This document shows, in pieces, positions 1 through 6,766 of a DNA stretch of 33,191 nt (positions are counted from its first letter, which is position 1; every line of letters begins with the position of its first letter). A program made the translations under genes and the position numbers. The DNA comes from Polaromonas sp. (GTDB lineage: Bacteria > Pseudomonadota > Gammaproteobacteria > Burkholderiales > Burkholderiaceae_C), in the NCBI GenBank assembly GCA_013823635.1, contig PNML01000030.1, positions 1 to 33,191 of the forward strand. Reading direction: 5' to 3'. The notes under the pieces were generated by a model, which was not told the DNA's origin, made no database searches, and was given only the letters and a program-made list of their open reading frames with translations.

Positions 1-11
1 GGGGAGCCCGT

Positions 12-106
12 CAACACCCATCTTTCAGCGCCTCAGGCGTTTGCAGGATGTCAACCAAACAGCCAGCATATGCTGAGCCATAGGCCAAAATCCTGGTGAC
101 ACCTCA
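12..106. repeat. 95-bp direct repeat, copy 1
   Basis: This stretch matches 1024-1118 over the same 95-bp length with 9 substitutions and no gaps (86/95). It contains the perfect palindrome CAGCATATGCTG (68-79), which is broken in copy 2. Read on the minus strand one frame is open for about 30 codons, but most of the differences between the copies change the amino acid, so I see no sign of selection on a protein. The two copies lie in the same orientation on either side of the HigBA module. They could be scars of acquisition, a local duplication or part of a dispersed repeat family. Confidence 0.85.
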
Positions 107-308
107 TCAACACCGCAGGCGGTCTATGACGACTTGAATTCAAGCAACCGTCGCAACGCGCAGGCTGCATTCTGTACCCCGTGTGGGCTGCCTGTCGGCA
201 CGTCACCTACCTGGGTCGCCGTGGCGAGACGCATGTGGTGCTGGCTCCCGGCTGAGTGCTGCAGTGCGATGAGCGATTACCTCATTGAACGGAGGAATTT
301 ACGGTCAT
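107..308. other. non-coding stretch, nothing recognised
   Basis: This lies between repeat copy 1 and the end of the antitoxin gene. I see no convincing gene. A small perfect stem, ACCGC-AG-GCGGT, lies at 112-123 with no T-run. A short open frame on the plus strand (134-349) has no recognisable motif and runs into the antitoxin gene on the opposite strand. Confidence 0.4.
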
Positions 309-635
309 TCAGGCTTCTAGCGCAAATCTGGCGTCATCCACTGCTATGATTTTTTTCAGCACAGCTTTGGATGTTTTGGCGACTTGGGCCAAGTCGTACG
401 TCACTTGCATGCGAAGCCACACCTCGGCACGGCCACCGTGTTCCACGCCCAGCCACGCTTCCAGACGCAGCGCCATTTCGGGCGAAATGCCCGCTTTGCC
501 GTTCAGCACACGCGACAGCGCAGTGCGCGTCACACCCAGTGCCTGTGCGGCGTCGGTCACGGTCAAGCCCAGTGCGGGCAACACATCGTCGCGTAGCGTT
601 TCGCCGGGGTGGGGTGGGTTCATCATTCGGGTCAT
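309..635 (-). CDS. higA: HigA-family antitoxin (XRE-type HTH)
   Basis: The 108-residue protein has the HigA-type start MNPPHPGE followed by a helix-turn-helix, with TVTDAAQALGV then TRTALSRVLNG as the paired helices. It should bind and neutralise the HigB-like toxin encoded just upstream and repress the shared promoter. It starts 14 bases after the toxin stop, giving the toxin-first order typical of higBA. The start could be any of the Met residues at positions 1, 4 or 5 (635, 626 or 623); homologues often begin near MNPPHPGE. The C-terminal part is an ordinary helical tail. Family assignment is firm; activity is inferred. Confidence 0.9.
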   Translation of the reverse strand: MTRMMNPPHPGETLRDDVLPALGLTVTDAAQALGVTRTALSRVLNGKAGISPEMALRLEAWLGVEHGGRAEVWLRMQVTYDLAQVAKTSKAVLKKIIAVDDARFALEA

Positions 636-649
636 GGGTGCTCCTTTCG

Positions 650-928
650 TCAGTGATAGTCGCGGTAGTCAACCAACACGGCATCGCCATCTTCAAAGCG
701 AAACGTCAGCCGCCAGTTGCCGTTGACCGATATCGCCCAATGCCCAGCCAAGTCACCGGTCAGAGCGTGCAGCCTCCAGCCCGGAATGTTCATGTCTCGC
801 GCCGCCATGGACGCATCCAGTTGGGCCAGCTGCCGCCTGAGCTTTGGCGCATGCGCCGGGTTGATGCCAGCCTTGGATGCGGTCAGGAAAAAAGCTTCAA
901 GGCCTTTGTGAATGAACGATTTGATCAC
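650..928 (-). CDS. higB: HigB/RelE-family toxin
   Basis: The 92-residue protein begins VIKSFIHKGLEAFF and contains HAPKLRRQLAQLD and GNWRLTFRF, the typical segments of plasmid-maintenance killer (HigB/RelE-fold) toxins, which are ribosome-dependent mRNA endonucleases. I chose the GTG start at 928: upstream codons in the frame are not family-like, and the operator palindrome lies immediately before it. The preceding promoter-like hexamers would place transcription initiation at or very near the GTG, so the message may be leaderless. The partner antitoxin follows 14 bases downstream. The ORF looks intact, with no frameshift seen. Confidence 0.88.
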   Translation of the reverse strand: MIKSFIHKGLEAFFLTASKAGINPAHAPKLRRQLAQLDASMAARDMNIPGWRLHALTGDLAGHWAISVNGNWRLTFRFEDGDAVLVDYRDYH

Positions 929-934
929 GCGCGC

Positions 935-963
935 AGTGTAGCGCAACGCTACACGACATCCAA
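935..963 (-). promoter_or_regulatory. higBA promoter with overlapping palindromic operator
   Basis: A perfect inverted repeat, GTGTAGCG-CAA-CGCTACAC, occupies 936-954. On the minus strand TTGGAT (958-963) and TACACT (935-940) are 17 bases apart and resemble -35 and -10 hexamers. The palindrome covers the spacer and most of the -10 box, so a HigA dimer bound there would block RNA polymerase. This fits autorepression, the rule for this family. The palindrome is seen directly; the promoter and its repression are inferred. Confidence 0.65.
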
Positions 964-1023
964 GTGCTTGACCTGCTGTTTTCAGCGTACATTGGCGTGG
1001 TGTTCGGGTCGATAACAGCCTGG

Positions 1024-1118
1024 CAACACCCATCTTTCAGCGCCTCAGGCGCTTGCTGGAAGTCAACCAAACAGCCAGCATATGCCAAGACATAGGCCAA
1101 TATTCCGGTGACACCTCA
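1024..1118. repeat. 95-bp direct repeat, copy 2
   Basis: This is the second copy of the repeat at 12-106, in the same orientation, 917 bp further on. It contains the palindrome GCGCCT-C-AGGCGC near its left end, which is one base imperfect in copy 1. It ends 42 bases before the J-domain gene, so it occupies that gene's upstream region and may overlap its promoter. Confidence 0.85.
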
Positions 1119-1160
1119 CCCGGCCATAATCCACCGCGCCAACCACACCCCGAATGACCC

Positions 1161-1436
1161 ATGAGTGACCACTACGCAGCCCTGGGGCTGAGCAGCGATG
1201 CGTCGCTGGCCGACATCAAAAAAGCCTTCCGGCAAAAGGCCGCCCAGTACCACCCCGACCGCAACACCGCTGCCGACGCCAGTGAGCGCTTCCGCGCCGT
1301 GCAGGCGGCTTACGAAGTGTTGTCTGACGACACCAGGCGCCAGGCCTACGACGACAACCGGCGGCGCAACCTGCTGGACGACCCGCTGGACACCGCCCGC
1401 GACATTTGGCAAAGCTACATCCGGGCCGTGCTGTGA
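1161..1436 (+). CDS. J-domain-only protein (DnaJ-like co-chaperone)
   Basis: At 91 residues this is little more than a J domain: HYAALGL at the start, helix II with KKAFRQKAAQYHPDR carrying the essential HPD at 31-33, then RFRAVQAAYEVLSD and a short basic end. J domains stimulate the ATPase of Hsp70 (DnaK). There is no Gly/Phe region, zinc centre or client-binding domain, so client choice must come from elsewhere. The three unrecognised plus-strand genes that follow at 42-83 base intervals are obvious candidates as partners. No Shine-Dalgarno sequence is evident. The domain call is firm; the client and role are unknown. Confidence 0.9.
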   Translation: MSDHYAALGLSSDASLADIKKAFRQKAAQYHPDRNTAADASERFRAVQAAYEVLSDDTRRQAYDDNRRRNLLDDPLDTARDIWQSYIRAVL

Positions 1437-1478
1437 GGCGCCCGGCGCCCTCCCCTTTATTTCCACCGGTCTCCTGAC

Positions 1479-2042
1479 ATGCGCATTTCCCCCTTTTTTC
1501 ACGCCCTTGAATCGGCCTACCAGGCCGAGCTGGACGACCTGACGTTTGACTCCGACGGCAAAGACGTGCTCCGCCACCGGCTGGCCGACAAGCGCAAGGC
1601 GCTGGCCTTTTTGTGCCAGATGATTGACATCAGCCCCGAGATGGTGGCGGTGGTGTTCCACCAGGGTTTCCAGTTCAAGTCACCCGCAGCCATGGAGCGC
1701 CTGGTGAGCCAAGGTTCTGACCACCTGCCCGATTGGGACCAGCTGGCCGAGGTGGTCACGCTGCAGCCCTGGGCCACGGCGCTGGCCACCGACATACTGA
1801 AAGCGCCCAAGGGCGCCTGGCTGCTGGCGGTGGCCGCTGGCCTGGAATACCTGTACCACAAGCCCGGCCAACACCAGGCTGCCGCCCATGACGCTGAAGC
1901 GGATGAAGACAGCGAGGGCGACAGCGACCAGGACCAAAGCGACGACCCGCGTGGCGACGAAGACGATGGCGACATGCGCGGCGGCGAAGACGCTGGCGAG
2001 GACTGGATGGAAGCCCAGGGCTTTGACCGCAAAACCCACTGA
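1479..2042 (+). CDS. unrecognised protein with acidic C-terminal tail
   Basis: I do not recognise this 187-residue protein. Residues 1-125 look folded and helical, with a probable soluble core (FHALESAYQAELDDL near the start, then aromatic and hydrophobic segments including WLLAVAAGLEYLY). From about residue 135 to 178 the chain is dominated by Asp and Glu with Ser, Gly and Gln, a low-complexity tail likely to be disordered. There is no signal peptide and no clear membrane span. It follows the J-domain gene by 42 bases and precedes a second acidic-tailed protein, so the group is probably co-transcribed. An acidic tail could bind basic proteins or nucleic-acid-binding partners; that is speculation. 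Confidence 0.8.
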   Translation: MRISPFFHALESAYQAELDDLTFDSDGKDVLRHRLADKRKALAFLCQMIDISPEMVAVVFHQGFQFKSPAAMERLVSQGSDHLPDWDQLAEVVTLQPWATALATDILKAPKGAWLLAVAAGLEYLYHKPGQHQAAAHDAEADEDSEGDSDQDQSDDPRGDEDDGDMRGGEDAGEDWMEAQGFDRKTH

Positions 2043-2113
2043 AGCCACTGGCCCAGCGGAACGCGCCGCGAACCGACAGCAATGACCGAATTGACCGATA
2101 CCCGAGAACCCGC

Positions 2114-2860
2114 ATGAACCACCTCGCCCTGATCGCCAAAACCCAAAGCCTCATCGCCGCTGGCGACATCGTGGGCGCCGAATCTGCGCTGGTGGAGCTG
2201 GCCGACACCGAGGGTGACCAGGCCCTCATGGTGGTGCTGGAGCAGCTGCCACCCAAAGACATCCTGGCGGTCATCCGGGAGTACGACAGCTCCAAGGAGT
2301 CCATCGTGAACCTGCTGGTCACGCCGGAGCAGTTTGCGCGGGCCATGGTGATTGAAAAGCAGTACAAAGACCTGACCCACACCCACCTGCGCGGCATGGT
2401 GAACGCCATCATCTTCCGCGAGGACGCCGACCCCGTCGAGTTCATGAACGCGGTGGGCTACCTGGACGGTGGCGTGGAAGCGCTGGCCGACTATTTCGCC
2501 GAGCGCTGGGGCCGCGTGGAGGCCTTTGCCCGCACGGGCACGTTCGACACCGCCGAGGACGATGGCCAGATGCTGTCCCGCGCCGAGTTGCTGGCCTCGG
2601 CCCACGGCAAACCCCGCGTGGACCGCGACGAAGTGGCCGACCAGGACTGGATGGAACTGGCCTGGATCCTCCGCTACGAATGCCCAGACCTGTTTGTGGA
2701 AATGCTGTTGCTGCTGCGCGCCAGGGCCGTGGCCTTCAACCGGACGGCGGGTGACGACGATGAGCCGGAAGAAGACGACGGCAAGGTGGACACCCGCGAC
2801 ACCGACCAGGGCAAAGCCACGCCAGCAGCGCGTGTGTCGGACGAAGAATCGGCCATCTGA
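2114..2860 (+). CDS. unrecognised helical protein with acidic tail
   Basis: This 248-residue protein is not one I recognise. It appears soluble and mainly helical: residues 1-60 include SLIAAGDIVGAESALVELAD, reminiscent of a repeat-type helical hairpin (HEAT/TPR-like), followed by LPPKDILAVIREYDSSKESI. Residues from about 213 onward form an Asp/Glu-rich tail, as in the gene before it. GAGAA lies six bases before the ATG and may serve as ribosome binding site. It sits 71 bases after the previous gene and 83 before the next. The fold suggestion is an inference from sequence texture only. Confidence 0.8.
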   Translation: MNHLALIAKTQSLIAAGDIVGAESALVELADTEGDQALMVVLEQLPPKDILAVIREYDSSKESIVNLLVTPEQFARAMVIEKQYKDLTHTHLRGMVNAIIFREDADPVEFMNAVGYLDGGVEALADYFAERWGRVEAFARTGTFDTAEDDGQMLSRAELLASAHGKPRVDRDEVADQDWMELAWILRYECPDLFVEMLLLLRARAVAFNRTAGDDDEPEEDDGKVDTRDTDQGKATPAARVSDEESAI

Positions 2861-2943
2861 CGCCCTGAACGGCGCTGCCGCCCAGCACCCGAGCCCTGCA
2901 CTGTTGCGCCGCGCCCCACCACCACCGCCCCCCTGCCTGAGCC

Positions 2944-4164
2944 ATGTCCACTGTTTCGCTGTTCGATGCCCGCCCGTTTTTTGAAAAAGCCCTGGTCTAT
3001 GGGGTGCAGCACGGCATCATTCCACCGGAAAAAATCGAGGCCATGAACGCCGACGCACCCAAGGGCATGGTGCAGATTGCGCGCTACTTTGGCAGCGAGT
3101 TTTTGCGCCCCGAGCTGGAAAAGGCCAAAGACCGCATGGTGAACCTGATCAGCCTGTACCTGGAGCACACCAGCGGGGGTGACTTGCAAAAGGCCGCCGA
3201 GTCGCTGCGCGACCATTCGTTCCTGTCGCGCTCCAAGGGGGGCTCCGACATGCTGAAAAGCCTGATTGCCATGCCACAAAACAGCCATTTCGGCATGAAC
3301 GAGTACGGTGGCTTCACCAACGACCACATTCCCCAGCTGGCCAAATGGTCCCTGCGCCCGCTGAGCGACTACCAGGCCGAACTGGCGCAGCGCAGCCGGG
3401 TGGCGCTGGAGCTGGAGGCCGCCACCTGGCTGGCCGAGGGCCTGGGCCTGTCGGCCAGCGACCTGCAAGAAGCGGGCAAAGACGCCGAGGCCGTGATCCG
3501 CACCGCGCTGCTGGCCACCGCCCTGCGGCAAACCAGAATGCCCGACTGGGTGGCGTTTGAAAAAATGATTCTGGCCCTGCGCACACCCCGCGCAACCCGC
3601 AAAACCACCGCCACCCCTGCGGCGCTGGCCATTGCCCTGCCCAACAAGCTGCCCGAGCGCTTCCAGGCCGTGGTCGAGGCCATGCGCCAGTCGGTGGTGA
3701 ACGACCTGCCCAAAATGCTGGACCCCGGCGTGCCCGTCCGCAAACTTTTTTGCCAGACACCCGCGTTCCTGGACCGGTATTTCTGGATCGAGGACATGGT
3801 CAGCGAAATTGACCACTTGGACCGCACCACCTCCAGCGCCTGGCTCAAGGCCACGGCGGGCCACCAGGACGACGCGTCCCTGCTCACGCTGTTCTTGTGC
3901 GTGGCGGCTGGCGCCACACCCAAAACGCAGCTGACCGCCCGAGGGGCGGCGGCACTGCTGCGAAAAATTGGCAAAACCGGCATCCAGCCCGAGTTGGCCG
4001 AGCGCTACCTGCAAGACCACGCGCCAGAGCACCTGCGGGAGGACTGCGCCAGCCTGTGGCGCAACTTCATGGAAGAGGCCCTGCCCACCCTGACCAGCGA
4101 CCACCAGCACGCCCGCCAGGACGCGCTGGCCCTGCTGCGGCGCGAGTGCCACCTGGTGGGCTGA
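2944..4164 (+). CDS. unrecognised 406-residue cytoplasmic protein
   Basis: The family is unknown to me. The protein starts MSTVSLFDARPFFEKALVYG, has no signal peptide and looks like a soluble alpha-helical protein throughout. Residues about 85-110 (SLRDHSFLSRSKGGSDMLK) and the centre (LPERFQAVVEAMRQSVVNDL) look conserved in character, but I can name no catalytic motif. It is the last gene of the J-domain group; a weak hairpin (CCCGC-CGC-GCGGG, 4168-4180) follows its stop without a clear T-run. Reading frame and base composition agree with a real gene. Confidence 0.8.
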   Translation: MSTVSLFDARPFFEKALVYGVQHGIIPPEKIEAMNADAPKGMVQIARYFGSEFLRPELEKAKDRMVNLISLYLEHTSGGDLQKAAESLRDHSFLSRSKGGSDMLKSLIAMPQNSHFGMNEYGGFTNDHIPQLAKWSLRPLSDYQAELAQRSRVALELEAATWLAEGLGLSASDLQEAGKDAEAVIRTALLATALRQTRMPDWVAFEKMILALRTPRATRKTTATPAALAIALPNKLPERFQAVVEAMRQSVVNDLPKMLDPGVPVRKLFCQTPAFLDRYFWIEDMVSEIDHLDRTTSSAWLKATAGHQDDASLLTLFLCVAAGATPKTQLTARGAAALLRKIGKTGIQPELAERYLQDHAPEHLREDCASLWRNFMEEALPTLTSDHQHARQDALALLRRECHLVG

Positions 4165-4278
4165 TCACCCGCCGCGCGGGGCAAGGTCTGGCCAGCAGGA
4201 TTGGACCGATACACTGACGACCAAGGCCACCTCAGCCGCTGAGCATGCGATAAAAATCGTGAATATTCATAGATATTT

Positions 4279-4333
4279 CAATAGCACCAATCGCCGTAAT
4301 TAAAGCGGTGACGACATTATTTGTTTCTAATTT
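4279..4333. repeat. degenerate AT-rich repeat element, copy A (upstream of serB)
   Basis: An AT-rich island in otherwise GC-rich DNA. It shares CAATAGC at its left end and a 32-base block (4302-4333) with 26296-26327, 25 of 32 identical, with the two parts spaced within one base of each other in both copies. It resembles a palindromic intergenic element (AAGCGCT core flanked by T-runs) that I recall from Comamonadaceae genomes. A perfect palindrome, TGAATATTCA, lies just outside at 4260-4269. The element fills the immediate upstream region of serB and contains a GTG that would extend the serB frame. Confidence 0.5.
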
Positions 4334-4346
4334 TCTTCGCAAAAAC

Positions 4347-5075
4347 ATGAGCACCTCCACAGAAGTTTCTCCCGGCCTGGTGGTCAATGGCATCACCACA
4401 CCCCTGCGCCTGTCCGACTACAAGCTGATCGCGTTCGACATGGACTCCACCCTCATCAACATCGAGTGTGTGGATGAAATTGCCGATGCCGCCGGGCGCA
4501 AGGCCGAGGTGGCCGCCATCACCGAAGCGGCCATGCGCGGCGAAATTGCCGACTACAAGGCCAGCCTGCGCCAGCGCGTGGCGCTGCTCAAGGGCGTGAC
4601 CGTCAACCACCTGGAGCAGGTGTACACCGAGCGCCTGCAGATCAACCCCGGCGCTTTCGAGCTGATTGCCGCGTGCAAGGCCGCTGGCATGAAGGTGCTG
4701 CTGGTGTCGGGTGGGTTCACGTTTTTCACCGAGCGGCTGCGCCCCCGGCTGGGCCTGGACTTCACCCGCGCCAACGTGCTGGAAGTGGACAACCGCAGCC
4801 CCAGCTGCGGCCAGCTCACTGGCCGCCTGGTGGACCAGCCCTGGGGCGACATTTGCGACGGCGCCGAAAAGCGCCGCACCGTGCTGGAGGTGGCCTGCCT
4901 GATGGGCATTGCGCCCGAGCAGTGCATTGCCATGGGCGACGGCGCCAACGACCTGGACATGATGGGTGTGGTCGGCCTGTCGGTGGCCTACCACGCCAAG
5001 CCCGCCGTGCGGGCTCACGCCGACGTGGCCATCAACCAGGGCGGGCTGGACCGCCTGCTGGAGCTGTTTGCCTGA
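4347..5075 (+). CDS. serB: phosphoserine phosphatase
   Basis: This 242-residue HAD-superfamily enzyme catalyses the last step of serine synthesis, hydrolysing phosphoserine. Visible motifs are FDMDSTL (catalytic Asp31 and Asp33), LLVSGGFT (motif II Ser), a GAEKRR lysine and MGDGANDLDM (motif III, Mg binding). It lacks the longer N-terminal regulatory domain of the E. coli enzyme, which has about 322 residues. I chose the ATG at 4347; a GTG at 4308 would add 13 residues encoded in an AT-rich repeat copy, which is unlikely to be native protein. It is separated from the J-domain group by about 180 bases and converges with trpB2 downstream. Confidence 0.95.
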   Translation: MSTSTEVSPGLVVNGITTPLRLSDYKLIAFDMDSTLINIECVDEIADAAGRKAEVAAITEAAMRGEIADYKASLRQRVALLKGVTVNHLEQVYTERLQINPGAFELIAACKAAGMKVLLVSGGFTFFTERLRPRLGLDFTRANVLEVDNRSPSCGQLTGRLVDQPWGDICDGAEKRRTVLEVACLMGIAPEQCIAMGDGANDLDMMGVVGLSVAYHAKPAVRAHADVAINQGGLDRLLELFA

Positions 5076-5136
5076 CCTTCAGGCCACTCGACACCTCGGA
5101 CACTGGCAAGCCCCCCCAGGCGCTGGCGGCCAGGCG

Positions 5137-6507
5137 TCACAACCCGGCGGGCACGCTGGGCAAACCGGCCAGGGCCATGGCCAACTCTTCTTCGTTGTAG
5201 ACCTCGTCCTTGAGGTCGCCCGCAAAGTAGCGCTGGTAGGCCGCCATGTCGAAGTGGCCATGGCCACAGAGGTTGAACAGGATGGTCTCGCTCTTGCCCT
5301 CGCGCTTGCAGCGCAGGGCTTCGTCAATGGCACCTTTGACGGCGTGGTTGGCCTCGGGCGCGGGCACGATGCCTTCGTGGCGGGCAAACAGCACACCGGC
5401 CTCGAAGCACTCGCCCTGGGTGTACGCCACGGCTTCCATCAGCCCCAGCTCTTTGCAGTGCGACACCAGCGGGGCCATGCCGTGGTAGCGCAGGCCACCG
5501 GCGTGGAAGCCGGGTGGCGTGAACGTGGAGCCCAGCGTGTGCATTTTGGTCAGCGGGGTCATGTGGCCGGTGTCGCCAAAGTCGTAGGCGTATTTGCCCC
5601 GCGTGAGTGATGGGCAGGCCGCTGGCTCCACCGCGACGATGCGCGGCGAGGTGCCCCCGCGCAAGCCCTGCCCCATGAACGGAAAGGCAATGCCCGCAAA
5701 GTTGGAGCCGCCGCCGGTGCACCCCACCACCACGTCGGGCCAGGCGTCGGCCATCTGCATTTGCTCCATGGCCTCCAGGCCGATGATGGTCTGGTGCAGC
5801 AGCACGTGGTTGAGCACCGAGCCCAGCGCGTATTTGGTGTCGTCGCGCTGCACGGCCAGCTCCACCGCTTCGGAAATGGCAATGCCCAGGCTGCCGGGGT
5901 GGTCGGGCCGTTGGGCCAGCACGCTGCGGCCATAGGCGGTCTGGTCGGACGGCGACGGCAGGCAGCGCGCACCGTAGGTTTCCATCACCGCGCGGCGGTA
6001 GGGTTTTTGGTCGTAGGACACGCGCACCTGGAACACCAGCACCTCCAGGTCGAACAGGCTGCCCGCAAACGACAGCGAGGTGCCCCACTGCCCGGCGCCG
6101 GTCTCGGTGGTCAGGCGCTTGACACCGGCCTGCTGGTTGTAAAAGGCCTGCGGAATGGCGGTGTTGGGCTTGTGGCTGCCGGCGGGGCTGACGCCCTCGT
6201 ACTTGTAGAAAATTTTGGCCGGGGTGCCCAGCGCCTTTTCCAGCCGGTGCGCGCGGTACAGGGGGGCCGGGCGCCACAGTTTGTAGATGTCGCGCACGGG
6301 CTCGGGGATGTCGATTTCGCGCTCGGTGCTCACCTCTTGCAGGATGAGCTCCATGGGGAACAGCGGCGCCAGGTCGTCCGGCCCCACGGGTTGCAGGGTG
6401 CCGGGGTGCAACACGGCGGGCAGCGCCTTGGGCAGGTCGGCCTGGATGTTGTACCAGGCCTTGGGCATCTGGCTTTCTTCGAGCAAAAACTTGGTTTGTC
6501 CGGTCAT
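5137..6507 (-). CDS. trpB2: TrpB2-type tryptophan synthase beta chain
   Basis: This 456-residue PLP enzyme has the long N-terminal extension of the TrpB2 class. Marks seen are AGSHKPNTA with the Schiff-base Lys113, TETGAGQWG, the phosphate-binding loop GCTGGGSNFAG, and the C-terminal FNLCGHGHFD. TrpB2 proteins condense serine and indole but do not form the usual complex with TrpA; some have other roles such as indole salvage. No trpA lies nearby, which fits. AGGAGA eight bases before the ATG at 6507 is a strong ribosome binding site and supports this start over Met14. A small membrane protein and an aminotransferase lie upstream on the same strand. Confidence 0.93.
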   Translation of the reverse strand: MTGQTKFLLEESQMPKAWYNIQADLPKALPAVLHPGTLQPVGPDDLAPLFPMELILQEVSTEREIDIPEPVRDIYKLWRPAPLYRAHRLEKALGTPAKIFYKYEGVSPAGSHKPNTAIPQAFYNQQAGVKRLTTETGAGQWGTSLSFAGSLFDLEVLVFQVRVSYDQKPYRRAVMETYGARCLPSPSDQTAYGRSVLAQRPDHPGSLGIAISEAVELAVQRDDTKYALGSVLNHVLLHQTIIGLEAMEQMQMADAWPDVVVGCTGGGSNFAGIAFPFMGQGLRGGTSPRIVAVEPAACPSLTRGKYAYDFGDTGHMTPLTKMHTLGSTFTPPGFHAGGLRYHGMAPLVSHCKELGLMEAVAYTQGECFEAGVLFARHEGIVPAPEANHAVKGAIDEALRCKREGKSETILFNLCGHGHFDMAAYQRYFAGDLKDEVYNEEELAMALAGLPSVPAGL

Positions 6508-6555
6508 GGGTGGGTCTCCTCTTGGTGTGCGTGGTTGAAAAATGGGGGCGGCGCT

Positions 6556-6726
6556 TCAGCGCCTGTCGCGGGGGGTGAAGAACATGCCCAGCCCCACCAC
6601 GATGAGCACCAGTGGCCACCAGGTCAGCACGATTTCCCGGATGCTGACGTTGATGAGCCCCAGGTTGGAGAGCAGAAAGTAGCTGCCCAGCAGCACCAGC
6701 ACGGTGGCGGCGAAATGTCCTCGCAT
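6556..6726 (-). CDS. 56-residue two-span membrane protein (LiaI/LiaF-like N-terminal region)
   Basis: The gene is short but convincing: AGGAG seven bases before the ATG, a closed frame, and a protein made of two hydrophobic helices. The first is FAATVLVLLGSYFLLSNLG, then a short loop (LINVSIREI), then VLTWWPLVLIVVGLGMFF and a basic end, TPRDRR. The pattern of an N-terminal helix, NLG, WWPLxLIxxG and a basic tail is that of the small LiaF/DUF5668-type membrane module. It should sit in the inner membrane with its positively charged ends inside. It lies between an aminotransferase gene and trpB2 on one strand, with 40 and 48 base gaps, so it is probably co-transcribed with them. Function unknown. 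Confidence 0.8.
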   Translation of the reverse strand: MRGHFAATVLVLLGSYFLLSNLGLINVSIREIVLTWWPLVLIVVGLGMFFTPRDRR

Positions 6727-6766
6727 GGCGAACTCCTGTTTGGATTGGAAAGGCCGACTGAACGGG

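Noticed and set aside
134..349. Possible 71-residue gene on the plus strand.
   Set aside because: No ribosome binding site, no motif, composition not protein-like, and it runs into higA on the other strand.
897..1100. Minus-strand frame through repeat copy 2, also open in copy 1, as a conserved small protein.
   Set aside because: Most differences between the copies change amino acids, copy 1 stops early, and the frame overlaps higB.
12..1118. Repeats around higBA as integron attC sites (cassette array).
   Set aside because: Size and toxin-antitoxin cargo fit, but I could not find the paired GTTRRRY / RYYYAAC core sites at the ends, and no integrase is in the window.
4168..4180. Hairpin after the last gene of the J-domain group as a terminator.
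   Set aside because: Only a five-pair stem and no T-run; too weak to call.
5123..5133. Small inverted repeat CTGGC-G-GCCAG between serB and trpB2 as a bidirectional terminator.
   Set aside because: Five pairs with a one-base loop and no T- or A-tracts.
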